The notes beneath the pieces are model-generated. The model had not been told where the DNA came from, did no database searches, and saw only the letters and a program-made list of their open reading frames with translations. Shown one piece after another: positions 16,124 to 24,806 of a stretch of 64,000 bases of DNA (position 1 is its first letter; every line of letters starts with the position of its first letter). The position numbers were made by a program, and so were the translations under genes. Source of the DNA: Bacteroides sp. OF04-15BH (lineage in GTDB: Bacteria > Bacteroidota > Bacteroidia > Bacteroidales > Bacteroidaceae); contig NZ_QUEM01000014.1 of the NCBI RefSeq assembly GCF_003477995.1, positions 27,691 through 91,690 of the forward strand. Reading direction: 5' to 3'.

Positions 16124-17455
16124 ATGCCAAGAGCTTTTAGCAACAAGGAAATATTACAGGTGGCCTACCCGATTCTGATCAGCCTCATCATGGAACAGCT
16201 GATCGGAATGACCGACACCGCCTTTCTGGGGCGTGTGGGCGAAGTGGAACTCGGTGCCTCTGCCATCGGAGGTATCTTCTATCTGGCCATCTTCATGATC
16301 GGATTCGGCTTCAGCATCGGTTCGCAGATTCTGATTGCCCGCCGAAACGGAGAGCAGCATTATCAGGAGATCGGCGACATCTTCTATCAGGGACTGTACT
16401 TCATGATCTTTCTGGCGGCCCTCACGTTCACGGCTACCCGAATTCTGGCTCCCCACATTCTTCCGTCCATCGTATCCTCCGCACACGTCAGTCAGGCGGC
16501 TCTGAGTTATCTGGAATACCGTGTCATCGGTTTCTTCTTTTCGTTTATCGCGGTGATGTTCCGCGCCTTCTTTGTCGGAACCACCCAGACCAAGACGCTG
16601 ACACTCAACTCTCTGGTGATGGTGGCTTCGAATGTGGTGTTCAACTACATCCTGATATTCGGAAAGTTCGGATTCCCGCAAATGGGCATCGCCGGTGCCG
16701 CGCTGGGCTCCTCCCTGGCCGAAATGCTGTCGGCCCTGTTCTTTATCATCTACACGGTCAAGAAGATTGATCTGGAGAAATACGGGCTGAACAAGATCGG
16801 ACGCTTCAACCGGCGCCGTCTGGGAAAGATTCTGAATATCTCCATCTGGACCATGATCCAGAACTTTATCTCCCTGTCCACCTGGTTCCTCTTCTTCCTG
16901 TTTGTGGAGCATCTGGGCGAACGTTCGCTCGCAATCACGAACATTATCCGCAACATTTCGGGCATACTGTTCATGATTGTATCAGCCTTCTCGGCCACAT
17001 GCAGCTCTCTGGTGAGTAACCTCATCGGGCGCGGAGACTCGGATCTGGTGCGTGCCACCATCTGGCAACACATCCGGCTGGCCTATTACATCATCTTGCC
17101 GATGGCCTGCTTCTTTGCCTGCTTCCCGCAGCTGATTCTGCGCATCTACACCGACATGCCGGACCTGATCGAGGCGGCCATTCCTTCGCTGTGGGTGTTC
17201 TGCACAACGCCGTTCATCACCGCACTGGGAAACATCTTCTTCCAGTCGGTATCGGGAACGGGCAACACACGGACAGCCTTCCTGCTCGAACTGTCCACCT
17301 TGTGTGTCTATGTGGTCTATATTTATATCATCATCATGCATCTGCGCCTGAACGTGGCTTTCTGCTGGACTTCGGAACACGTTTACGGACTGGTACTTTT
17401 CCTGCTCTGTTTCCGGTATATCCGCAAGGGCAACTGGGTAGGCAAACAGATTTAA
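16124..17455 (+). CDS. MATE family efflux transporter
   Basis: 443 residues with about twelve hydrophobic helices. Start taken at 16124 (MPRAFSNKEILQVAYPILI) because a longer frame runs back through the terminator of the preceding gene. MATE hallmarks are the N-terminal PILISLIMEQLIGMTDTAFLGRVGEVELGA-type helix 1-2 region (split here as residues about 14-43), GIAGAALGSSLAEM in helix 6, and FQSVSGTGNTRTAF in the C-lobe. These pumps export cationic drugs or metabolites in exchange for Na+ or H+. Monocistronic, closed by a GC-rich terminator. Confidence 0.92.
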   Translation: MPRAFSNKEILQVAYPILISLIMEQLIGMTDTAFLGRVGEVELGASAIGGIFYLAIFMIGFGFSIGSQILIARRNGEQHYQEIGDIFYQGLYFMIFLAALTFTATRILAPHILPSIVSSAHVSQAALSYLEYRVIGFFFSFIAVMFRAFFVGTTQTKTLTLNSLVMVASNVVFNYILIFGKFGFPQMGIAGAALGSSLAEMLSALFFIIYTVKKIDLEKYGLNKIGRFNRRRLGKILNISIWTMIQNFISLSTWFLFFLFVEHLGERSLAITNIIRNISGILFMIVSAFSATCSSLVSNLIGRGDSDLVRATIWQHIRLAYYIILPMACFFACFPQLILRIYTDMPDLIEAAIPSLWVFCTTPFITALGNIFFQSVSGTGNTRTAFLLELSTLCVYVVYIYIIIMHLRLNVAFCWTSEHVYGLVLFLLCFRYIRKGNWVGKQI

Positions 17456-17473
17456 TGCAACCCGCATACCTGC

Positions 17474-17511
17474 AAAGGCGGCACCCATCGTAACGGGTGC
17501 CGCCTTTTTTC
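17474..17511 (+). terminator. Terminator of the MATE gene
   Basis: AAAGGCGGCACCC at 17474-17486 pairs perfectly with GGGTGCCGCCTTT at 17495-17507, followed by more T. Confidence 0.92.
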
Positions 17512-17540
17512 TTCTCCCCCCAAAAATTTCATCCCAATGA

Positions 17541-17585
17541 AATAAAAAAATCATCCCAATGCTTTCGGAAAAAGATCGGGATGAT
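17541..17585 (-). terminator. Terminator of the antiporter gene
   Basis: ATCATCCC at 17550-17557 pairs with GGGATGAT at 17578-17585. On the minus strand the stem is followed by a T-run (plus-strand A7 at 17544-17550), as expected for the gene ending at 17636. Confidence 0.7.
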
Positions 17586-17635
17586 TCTAAGACATGATGA
17601 TGCTGTTGTTCCGCCATGCAGAAAACAGCTTTTTT

Positions 17636-19708
17636 TCAGATGAGGAACGGCCCCTTTTCTGCCTCTTCATCCTGCTGCGGATAAATCAGGATGAAGTTGT
17701 TGTTTTGCAGATAGCGGTTCAGATAGCCCGGTATCTTCGGCATAATCGGGTGATAGGACAAGCCGTCGCGACGGCTCAACAGAATCCAGAGGCAATCGTT
17801 TGCCTTCACCTCGCGGAAGGCGATCAGAAAATCATTCCAGTCGTCAAAATCGCGGAAATCAATCTTTGCCGCTTCTTCGCCAAAGAAAATCCGGATCACT
17901 CCCAAGGTCTCTTCGGCCGCATAGACCACCACGGCGGCTCCGGTATTGGCCGTTATCGTCTTGATTTTCTGCAACACATGCATGAATCCCGTCTCTTTCT
18001 CGGCATTGGTCGGAACCATGAAGATGTTCCGCTTCACGGTGGCCAGAGGCTGCACAGCCTTGTAGATAAAGGCATTCACACAGATTCGGCCGATGACTCC
18101 ATCGTTGATTTTTCCCAAGATATCGGCCGGCACGGAATGTTTCTGGTGCAGTCCCAGCACAATGTCGGTGATGTCATTCTCGCGCACCACGCTGGAAATG
18201 GCGTTGGATACACTCAAGTCATAGCGAATCAGATCGTGCACATGCACATCGGCTGCCGCCGCGGTATGCACGGCCTGCTCCAGCAGGGCTTTCGAAGCCT
18301 TGAGCTCCCGCTCGTCCGACTCGTTGGTGTTGATGACACGCAGGGCATAAATACCATCTTTGTTCTGCGGGTACTTGACAGCCAGACTCAGGTTGATCAG
18401 TTCTTCAACCGTGTGCCGGTTGCTGACCGGAATCAGGATATGCTCGTGATAGATTTCCTTTTTGTCTTTCGGGGCGGCATGTTTCATTTCCTCCAGTGCT
18501 ATGTTGCGGGCACCTTTCTGTGCAATGACGGTGGCAATGATGCAGGTAACCAGAATCATCAGGATGGTGTCGTTGAGCACACTGTCGTTGAGCAGACGGA
18601 TCGGATTACCCTGTGCGTCTTCGCCCAGAATAATGTTATATCCCACCAGAACGGCAGCCAGAGTGGCCGCTGCCTGCGCATTGCTCAGTCCGAAAATCAC
18701 CCGTCGCTGATCGGCCGTAAAGTGGAACGTGCGCTGGGTGAACCAGGCCGCAGCCAGCTTGGTACCCGTGGCCACCAGAATCATGACCACGCCCACAAAC
18801 AGGGTTTCCCAGCTCTCGAAAAAGGCCCGATAGTCAATCAGCATACCCACACTCAGCAGGAAGAAAGGAATAAACAGGGCATTGCCCACGAATTCCACCC
18901 GGTTCATCAGCGGGGAGCTTCGCGGAATCAGCCGGTTCAGCGACAGTCCCACCAGAAAGGCACCGATAATACCCTCTATGCCGGCCAGCTGGGCCAGAAA
19001 GGCTCCCAGGAACAACAGGGCAAGCACATAGATATACTGCGAAATGGAATCGCTTACGTGCTTGAAGAAATGGCGCGTAATCAAAGGGAAAAGGAAAAGA
19101 ATAATGGCGGTAAACAGCAGGATGGACACACCCAGACGAATCCAGAACACGGAATTTACCTCACCGGTGGTCATGCCCACCACAATGGTCAGCACCAAAA
19201 GAGCCAGCATATCGGTCACCATCGTACCGCCCACGGTGATGCCTACCGCCGGATTCTTCACGATGCCGTATTTGCTGATGATGGGATAGGCAATGAGGGT
19301 GTGCGAAGCGAACATACTGGCCAGCAGCACGGACGTGAGCCACGAAAAGCCCAACACCCACCGGCCCACCGCAGTGCCCACCAGCATGGGAATCATAAAG
19401 GTGTATAAGCCGAAAACAAGACTTTTCAAACTGTTGCGTTTGAAATCGTTCATGTCTATCTCCATACCGGCCAGAAACATGATATACAGCAGACCGGCTG
19501 TTCCGGACATGATAATGCTGCTGTCGCGCAACACCAGGTTGAAACCGTGCGGTCCGATAATGGCTCCGGCTATAATCAGGCCTAACAGATGGGGAATCTT
19601 CAGTTTGTTCAGCAGCAAAGGTGCCCCTAAAATAATCAGAAGGATAATGAGGAACTTCAGAATGGGATCCTCAAGAGGCAAGGTAAGGTTTAAAGCATAG
19701 TATAACAT
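17636..19708 (-). CDS. CPA2 cation:proton antiporter with C-terminal stress-protein-like domains
   Basis: 690 residues. The first about 400 form the Na+/H+ exchanger membrane domain: helix start PHLLGLIIAGAIIGPHG, FLAGMEIDM, the discontinuous-helix region GGTMVTDMLALLVL with the transport Asp, and FLVGLSLNRLIP. The last about 270 residues are soluble and look like two universal-stress-protein-type repeats (EHILIPVSNRHTVEELINLSLAV, and RNIFMVPTNAEKETGF). Such antiporters regulate Na+ or K+ and pH; the cytosolic domain probably senses a nucleotide or pH, which is inference. Monocistronic on the minus strand. Confidence 0.88.
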   Translation of the reverse strand: MLYYALNLTLPLEDPILKFLIILLIILGAPLLLNKLKIPHLLGLIIAGAIIGPHGFNLVLRDSSIIMSGTAGLLYIMFLAGMEIDMNDFKRNSLKSLVFGLYTFMIPMLVGTAVGRWVLGFSWLTSVLLASMFASHTLIAYPIISKYGIVKNPAVGITVGGTMVTDMLALLVLTIVVGMTTGEVNSVFWIRLGVSILLFTAIILFLFPLITRHFFKHVSDSISQYIYVLALLFLGAFLAQLAGIEGIIGAFLVGLSLNRLIPRSSPLMNRVEFVGNALFIPFFLLSVGMLIDYRAFFESWETLFVGVVMILVATGTKLAAAWFTQRTFHFTADQRRVIFGLSNAQAAATLAAVLVGYNIILGEDAQGNPIRLLNDSVLNDTILMILVTCIIATVIAQKGARNIALEEMKHAAPKDKKEIYHEHILIPVSNRHTVEELINLSLAVKYPQNKDGIYALRVINTNESDERELKASKALLEQAVHTAAAADVHVHDLIRYDLSVSNAISSVVRENDITDIVLGLHQKHSVPADILGKINDGVIGRICVNAFIYKAVQPLATVKRNIFMVPTNAEKETGFMHVLQKIKTITANTGAAVVVYAAEETLGVIRIFFGEEAAKIDFRDFDDWNDFLIAFREVKANDCLWILLSRRDGLSYHPIMPKIPGYLNRYLQNNNFILIYPQQDEEAEKGPFLI

Positions 19709-19791
19709 AGGCCACCTTTTTTGAGAATTTATAGTGCGAAGTTATACTTTTTCCTTACATGAGCAAGCAAAACGCCGTTTTTTATACCGAT

Positions 19792-20334
19792 TCAATCCTG
19801 ACATAAAGTATAAAGAACCACACTCTTATACTCCCCGGCCTCCTGAATCCAGTCTTTCAGAACCGCGCTCCGCTCAAAACCGGTCTGTTCGAACAGCGAA
19901 GCAGCCGGAGTGTTCTCACTGGCCACATAAGCATAGACCTGATGCAGCCGGAGGAAAGAAAAGGCATAGCGCAACAGCAGCCCCAAAGCCTCGCACCCCA
20001 GTCCACGACGCTGAAAGGGCTTTCGGATAACCAGCCCTATCTCGGCACGATGATGGCGCACACTGTAATCAAACAGGTCGATACACCCGGCTATCTCACG
20101 GGTTTCCTTCAGCTCCACAATCAGGCGCAGCTGATGGTCGGCATAAATATCGTTCAGGCTTTCGTTGATGAATTTCCGCAAGGCATAACGGGAATAGGGC
20201 ACATTGGAAATGCCGTGTGCCCATAGTGTGGTGTCGTTCTCTATCTGATAAAGAGTATCCAGGTCTTCGGGTTCCATGGCCCGGAGCACCACCTTCCGTC
20301 CTTCGAAGAAGGGCTTGTCGTCAATTCTTTCCAT
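19792..20334 (-). CDS. GNAT acetyltransferase, RimJ/RimL type
   Basis: 180 residues of the Acetyltransf_3 group. Visible features are the opening GRKVVLRAMEPEDLDTLYQIEND, the acetyl-CoA loop RKPFQRRGLGCEA (about residues 107-119; QRRGLG), and VYAYVASENTPAASLFEQTGFE, the classic C-terminal helix-strand. Members acetylate protein N-termini or small amines. Its start overlaps the end of the GT2 gene by 14 bp, so it is the last gene of the recR-membrane protein-GT2-GNAT operon. Substrate unknown. Confidence 0.85.
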   Translation of the reverse strand: MERIDDKPFFEGRKVVLRAMEPEDLDTLYQIENDTTLWAHGISNVPYSRYALRKFINESLNDIYADHQLRLIVELKETREIAGCIDLFDYSVRHHRAEIGLVIRKPFQRRGLGCEALGLLLRYAFSFLRLHQVYAYVASENTPAASLFEQTGFERSAVLKDWIQEAGEYKSVVLYTLCQD

Positions 20335-21511
20335 ACCATATTCTTTTATGTGTAATCAGATGGCCCCACTGGCGCGAATAGGTGCCCAGCAACAGCGGTT
20401 TGCGCGCGCAACCGCGGTAGAGCTGTTGCAGAATGCACTGAAAGGAATAGGCATCCACATCATAGGCCACCCGATCGTATGCCGTAAAGTCCAGCCCTTC
20501 GGTAAGATGTCCTTCGGGCATCCGTTCCTCGTCGGTCTCAACCAGCACCGCTTCCATGCCGTTGTCTTCCAGAATCTTTTTCATCTCGGCCAAGGCCTCA
20601 CGCCCTCCCAGACACAGCACCCGGTTGCCGGCCGCCTCATCGTCGGGATCGGCCTGCTGGTGCAGACATTTGTTTTTCAGCAGATCCAGAGCTCCCCGCA
20701 GCACCACGGCAAGATGAATCAGCCAGGAGAGAAACAGATGCTTCCGGCGGAAATGCTTGTTGAAGAAAATCAGCATGGCGTTGTAAAACGTGTGCACATA
20801 ACGGAAAGAGCTCTTCTTGGTGCTCTCTCCCTTATAATGAACGATGTGCACCGGCAGGTAATAGTTCTGGTAACCTCCCAGAAGAATACGGTAAGAGAGG
20901 TCAATGTCCTCGCCATACATAAAGAAAGTTTCGTCGAGCAGTCCGACACGATCCAGCGTAGAACGGCGGAGCATATTGAAGGCTCCGGAAATAATCTCGA
21001 TCTCATTAACCTGATCCTTATCGAGATAGCGCATGTAATACTTGCCAAAGGTGCGCGACTTCGGGAACAGGCTGCACAGTCCGCTCATCTTGCAGAAGGA
21101 AGTGAACGGAGTAGGCACTCCGCGCCGTGACTCCCAGGCAAAGCCTCCGTCGTCCTTGAGCATCGACACACCTACGGCTCCCGCCTGCGGATGGTCGTCC
21201 AGGAAACGGACACAGGCATCCAGCACATCCTCCCCCACAATCGTGTCGGGATTCAGCAGCAGCACATACTCTCCTTCGGAAAGACGGATAGCCTGATTGT
21301 TGGCACGCGAGAAACCTACATTCTCTTCATTATAAAGATAATGCACCTGAGGATATCGGTGAGTGATATATTCCTGAGAACCGTCGGTCGAGGCATTGTC
21401 CACCACCCACACATCCAGTTCCAGATTCCGGGCAGCCCGATACACCGAACAAATGGTCTGCTCCAGATAATACTTTACGTTAAAATTGACGATAACGACG
21501 GATAATTTCAT
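20321..21511 (-). CDS. Glycosyltransferase family 2 (WbbL/rhamnosyltransferase-like)
   Basis: 396 residues from the ATG at 21511 (MKLSVVIVNFNVKYYLEQTI). The GT-A fold is evident: VVDNASTDGS (nucleotide-sugar binding, about 43-52), ENVGFSRANNQAI, LLLNPDT as the DxD-like metal site, and FFMYGEDIDLSYR, the base-containing region of GT2 polymer-sugar transferases. The C-terminal about 110 residues include a hydrophobic stretch (LFLSWLIHLAVVLRGALDLL) and an appended alpha/beta piece (NRVLCLGGREALAEMKKIL) that may be regulatory. Probably adds a sugar to a lipid-linked envelope glycan. It follows a small membrane protein gene by 28 bp. Confidence 0.88.
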   Translation of the reverse strand: MKLSVVIVNFNVKYYLEQTICSVYRAARNLELDVWVVDNASTDGSQEYITHRYPQVHYLYNEENVGFSRANNQAIRLSEGEYVLLLNPDTIVGEDVLDACVRFLDDHPQAGAVGVSMLKDDGGFAWESRRGVPTPFTSFCKMSGLCSLFPKSRTFGKYYMRYLDKDQVNEIEIISGAFNMLRRSTLDRVGLLDETFFMYGEDIDLSYRILLGGYQNYYLPVHIVHYKGESTKKSSFRYVHTFYNAMLIFFNKHFRRKHLFLSWLIHLAVVLRGALDLLKNKCLHQQADPDDEAAGNRVLCLGGREALAEMKKILEDNGMEAVLVETDEERMPEGHLTEGLDFTAYDRVAYDVDAYSFQCILQQLYRGCARKPLLLGTYSRQWGHLITHKRIWYGKN

Positions 21512-21539
21512 GATACTCTGCTTTTTGTCTGCCGCACTT

Positions 21540-21980
21540 TTATTCCACACATTCTGTCTCGGCCTTCATCTTGACAGCAGAAGGCCAGCAAAAGAAATAG
21601 GCCAACAGCAGAATCAGCGCACAGAGCGCATTGGACTTCTCCAATACATTATAATATATAACCAGATTCAACAACAGACAGACTCCCAGCACCCCGCAGC
21701 GCAGCATGCTCCATCGCAGATATGCCTTTTGCCCCTGACGGCCGTCGCCGGTGATCTGCTTCTTCACCCACGGCCAGTGCAGCAGTTTCAGTGCCACCGG
21801 AATGACACAAAGGGTGACAATCATCATGATGGTCTGCAGAAAAAAGAAGCCTTCCGACATTCCCGTTCCGGCCCATGCTCCCGGCATCCAGCATTCGGTT
21901 TCAAAAAGCACCAAAGTCAGTAAGGCCAACAACAGCCAGAAAAAGAAATTCAGTCGTAAATTGAAAATGGTCTTGTCCAT
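21540..21980 (-). CDS. Small four-helix membrane protein, unknown function
   Basis: 146 residues with four clear hydrophobic segments: about 12-27, 45-65, 92-110 and 117-133. The loop between helices 2 and 3 is basic (KKQITGDGRQGQKAYLR), so it should face the cytoplasm. No signal peptide, no catalytic motif. I do not recognise the family. It starts 5 bp after recR and precedes a GT2 gene, so co-transcription is near certain, but the role does not follow from that. Confidence 0.7.
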   Translation of the reverse strand: MDKTIFNLRLNFFFWLLLALLTLVLFETECWMPGAWAGTGMSEGFFFLQTIMMIVTLCVIPVALKLLHWPWVKKQITGDGRQGQKAYLRWSMLRCGVLGVCLLLNLVIYYNVLEKSNALCALILLLAYFFCWPSAVKMKAETECVE

Positions 21981-21985
21981 GTGAT

Positions 21986-22603
21986 TTATATTTGTCCGGT
22001 AAAAACAATACGGTTCAGAATAGAGCGCCCCAGAGTAATCTCGTCCGTGTACTGCAATTCATCATTCTGGGCCACTCCTCGGGCAATGATGCTCAGTTTC
22101 ACGCCGGTATCGGCCAGTTTACGGAAAATATAAAAGTTGGTGGTGTCTCCTTCCATCGTCGGACTGAGCGCCAGAATCACCTCTTTTACCTCAGAGCCGG
22201 TCACGCGGTCCACCAGCGATGCAATCTGCAAATCGGCAGGTCCCACACCGTCCATCGGAGAGATGACCCCACCCAGCACATGATACACTCCGTGAAACTG
22301 ATGGGTATTCTCGATGGCCAGCACATCCTGAATATTCTCCACCACACAAATGGTCTGATGATCGCGGTCGGGCTTGCTGCAAATGTTGCAGATGTCCGTG
22401 TCGGACAGGTTGTGACAAATCTTGCAATACTTGATTTCGTGCTTCAGTTTGATGATGGAATTACCGAAACTCTCCACCGAAGCCACATTCTGACGCAACA
22501 GATGCAACACCAGACGCATGGCCGTTTTCGGACCGATGCCGGGGAGCTTGGAGAACTCGGAAACAGCCTTCTCCAACAAGGCGGAAGAATATTGTTGAGA
22601 CAT
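21986..22603 (-). CDS. recR: Recombination mediator RecR
   Basis: Acts with RecO and RecF to load RecA on gapped DNA. Start taken at 22603 ([14 protein letters not shown]), giving 205 residues; an in-frame ATG 12 bases upstream is possible. Visible are the helix-hairpin-helix [17 protein letters not shown], the four-Cys zinc finger C60, C63, C72, C75 and the Toprim domain ([14 protein letters not shown], then [12 protein letters not shown]). First gene of a four-gene unit with unrelated membrane, GT2 and GNAT genes. Confidence 0.95.
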   Translation of the reverse strand: MSQQYSSALLEKAVSEFSKLPGIGPKTAMRLVLHLLRQNVASVESFGNSIIKLKHEIKYCKICHNLSDTDICNICSKPDRDHQTICVVENIQDVLAIENTHQFHGVYHVLGGVISPMDGVGPADLQIASLVDRVTGSEVKEVILALSPTMEGDTTNFYIFRKLADTGVKLSIIARGVAQNDELQYTDEITLGRSILNRIVFTGQI

Positions 22604-22635
22604 GTTTTTATTCATTAGAAATGCATAATTAGGAG

Positions 22636-22673
22636 CAAAGATACCAAAACCAAATTAAATTATTATATCTTTG
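22636..22673. promoter_or_regulatory. Back-to-back recR and engB promoters
   Basis: TATCTTTG on the minus strand (22636-22643) faces recR, and TATCTTTG on the plus strand (22666-22673) faces engB. Only 22 bases separate the two -7 boxes, so each promoter's -33 region lies over the other's -7 box. RNA polymerase could not occupy both at once. Confidence 0.55.
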
Positions 22674-22693
22674 CTTCAAAAATTAGCTTTATT

Positions 22694-23302
22694 ATGGAAA
22701 TCAAGAGTGCAGAGTTTATCATCAGCAACGCCGTTGTGAGCAAATGTCCGAACACCAACAATCCGGAATATGCCTTCATCGGACGCTCCAATGTGGGCAA
22801 GTCCAGCCTGATCAATATGCTCACCGGACGGAGCAAACTGGCCAAGACTTCGGCCACTCCGGGAAAGACCATGCTGATCAACCACTTCCTTATCAACAAC
22901 GAGTGGTATCTGGTGGACCTTCCGGGCTACGGCTACGCCAAAAGAAGCAAGAAAGACAAGGACAAGCTGGAAGTGATGATCTCCAGCTACATTCTGAAAA
23001 GAGAACAGATGATCAATCTGTTTCTGCTCATCGACTGCCGTCACGAACCTCAGAAAATCGACCTGGAATTTATGGAATGGCTGGGCGAAAACGGAGTACC
23101 GTTCAGCATCGTATTCACCAAAGCCGACAAACTGGGAGGCGGAAAACTGAAACAGAACATCAGTTTCTATCTCAAGGAACTGAAGAAACAATGGGAGGAA
23201 CTCCCGCCTTATTTCATCACCTCTTCCGAAAACAAAACCGGAAGACAGGAAATTCTGGATTATATCGAGCAGATCAATAAAGAGGTCATGACCGGAGCAT
23301 AA
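22694..23302 (+). CDS. engB: Ribosome biogenesis GTPase EngB (YsxC/YihA)
   Basis: 202-residue essential-type GTPase acting in large ribosomal subunit assembly. All G motifs are present: G1 GRSNVGKSS (30-38), G2 in TPGKT, G3 DLPGYGYA, G4 TKAD, and G5 TSSENKTG. Length is typical. Monocistronic; its last codons form part of the terminator stem shared with the convergent DUF3078 gene. Confidence 0.95.
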   Translation: MEIKSAEFIISNAVVSKCPNTNNPEYAFIGRSNVGKSSLINMLTGRSKLAKTSATPGKTMLINHFLINNEWYLVDLPGYGYAKRSKKDKDKLEVMISSYILKREQMINLFLLIDCRHEPQKIDLEFMEWLGENGVPFSIVFTKADKLGGGKLKQNISFYLKELKKQWEELPPYFITSSENKTGRQEILDYIEQINKEVMTGA

Positions 23303-23322
23303 GCGTCCGGCATGACCTCTTT
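23279..23322. terminator. Bidirectional terminator overlapping the end of engB
   Basis: AAAGAGGTCATG at 23279-23290 pairs perfectly with CATGACCTCTTT at 23311-23322. The left arm encodes the last residues of EngB, whose stop is at 23300-23302 in the loop. It can serve both converging genes. Confidence 0.8.
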
Positions 23323-23329
23323 ACCTATA

Positions 23330-24679
23330 TTATATATTATAAGTAAGTCCTAAACTCAGCCATTGCTTGAACATGAAGAACCCGTCATTAACCGGGCTGC
23401 GGTAGTTGGGCGAGCTGTCGTCAAAACGGGGATACAGGAACAAGGAGGCCTGAACATACTTGTTTACATTGAAAGTAAACGTATTCTCCCACTCGATTGT
23501 ATTCATATTCAAATCACTGAACCAATATATTCGCGCACTCCACTTGATATTGTCCATAATCTGCCAGTTATAGGTTATATTGATAAACGGACCGAATTTG
23601 TTATAAGTGATGTGGTGCTCCTTGATGCCATGCTGGGTGGCCAGATTATCACGGGCCACATATTTGAAATTGTAGGCAATGGGCGACAAATTGGCAGAAC
23701 AGGAAAACTTTTTCCAACTCATGCTATACTCCATACCGAGCGAAATCACACTCGAAAACGGAGACATGAAATCCGAACGGACTTCGTCGCTGTTGTCATA
23801 ATAACTGCGCAACATCTGGGTGGTTCCTTCCACAAAGAAGGTATAGTTCCAGTGCTCCGTAGCCCGATAACCGATTTTCGAATTCAGTCGGATCAAATCC
23901 TCAGAGGTTTTGAACTGATGCTCCGTATCCTTGGGGTAAGGCCGGAAGCCCAGACGCATTTCCAGATTGGTTTCCCAGTTGAACTTGCTTTTATTGTTGT
24001 AAGAAAAGCCCATCTTCAAGGCGGCCAACATGTTGTAGTAATTGTCGGTCCGGTCCTTATACCAGTTCTTGGTATTATAATACTGATAGAACTGTAGCGA
24101 AGAGTTGCTGTAATATTTCCAGAAATTCGGTTTCTTGGGGATGACTACCACACTGTCGCCGATATCCGGAATAAAAGTAGGCAGATTGGTCTGATCCACC
24201 AGAGCCGACTCATGCCCCAGCTGCGTTCCCACATCTTCGCGAATCGTACCCATCTGTTGCACCTCATCTTCCGTATCCGAAATCAGCCGGGGATGATTGA
24301 TATAAGTATGACACAAGAGATCATTGATTTCGCGATCCAGAAGCAAAATCGAATCGGTCTCGTTGTTGATTGTATCCTGCGATACGTAAACATTCACGGA
24401 ATCGGGCAAGGCATACCGGATTTCGAAACACTGGGCAATGGCAGCGCGGTAAAGCAGGGCCGGAGAAATCATCTTATAATAATAAGGTGAATAAGTTACC
24501 GGCAACCCGGAATCGCTTGCCGGCACTCTGTATTTGCGGCACAAAGTATCTAACTGATGCATATAACGCTCCATAATGGCAGCCTGGCGCAAAGTGTCCA
24601 CCTGACGGGCCGAAGCGGATAACGTAGCCCTGCAAGCTCCCAAAATGAAGAGAAACACAATCAAAAATCTAATTCTCAT
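23330..24679 (-). CDS. DUF3078 outer-membrane beta-barrel protein
   Basis: 449 residues with an N-terminal export signal (MRIRFLIVFLFILGACRATLSASA). The C-terminal half consists of alternating aromatic beta strands (NYYNMLAALKMGFSYNNKSKFNWETNLEMRLGF-type pattern in pieces, ending QWLSLGLTYNI), typical of a barrel. This fits DUF3078, a Bacteroidota family of unknown function. The first about 150 residues are not barrel-like and contain several Cys (about 47, 84, 122), perhaps a periplasmic domain. The Cys at residue 16 follows LGA and could be a lipobox, though outer-membrane barrels seldom use one. Monocistronic with a -7 box at 24702. Confidence 0.75.
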   Translation of the reverse strand: MRIRFLIVFLFILGACRATLSASARQVDTLRQAAIMERYMHQLDTLCRKYRVPASDSGLPVTYSPYYYKMISPALLYRAAIAQCFEIRYALPDSVNVYVSQDTINNETDSILLLDREINDLLCHTYINHPRLISDTEDEVQQMGTIREDVGTQLGHESALVDQTNLPTFIPDIGDSVVVIPKKPNFWKYYSNSSLQFYQYYNTKNWYKDRTDNYYNMLAALKMGFSYNNKSKFNWETNLEMRLGFRPYPKDTEHQFKTSEDLIRLNSKIGYRATEHWNYTFFVEGTTQMLRSYYDNSDEVRSDFMSPFSSVISLGMEYSMSWKKFSCSANLSPIAYNFKYVARDNLATQHGIKEHHITYNKFGPFINITYNWQIMDNIKWSARIYWFSDLNMNTIEWENTFTFNVNKYVQASLFLYPRFDDSSPNYRSPVNDGFFMFKQWLSLGLTYNI

Positions 24680-24701
24680 ATTAAAAACGACTTAACAAAC
24701 G

Positions 24702-24709
24702 CAAAGATA
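24702..24709 (-). promoter_or_regulatory. -7 element of the DUF3078 gene promoter
   Basis: TATCTTTG on the minus strand, 23 bases before the ATG at 24679. No TTTG at -33. Confidence 0.45.
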
Positions 24710-24753
24710 GAGGATTTTTGAACGAACAGAGCCTTATTCTCAAGTTTTTTTTA

Positions 24754-24761
24754 TAATTTTG
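24754..24761 (+). promoter_or_regulatory. -7 element of the pyrG-yidC promoter
   Basis: TAATTTTG, 46 bases before the pyrG GTG start. It is divergent from the DUF3078 promoter, 44 bases apart. Confidence 0.5.
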
Positions 24762-24806
24762 CAACTTTGAGATTATGATTGAAGTCTAAACTAAAATTAT
24801 ATTATC

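Noticed and set aside
17594..19408. A 604-codon open frame on the plus strand opposite the CPA2 antiporter gene
   Set aside because: It is exactly antisense to a well-supported gene, is rich in His, Gln and Arg in the way antisense frames of GC-biased genes are, and shows no domain.
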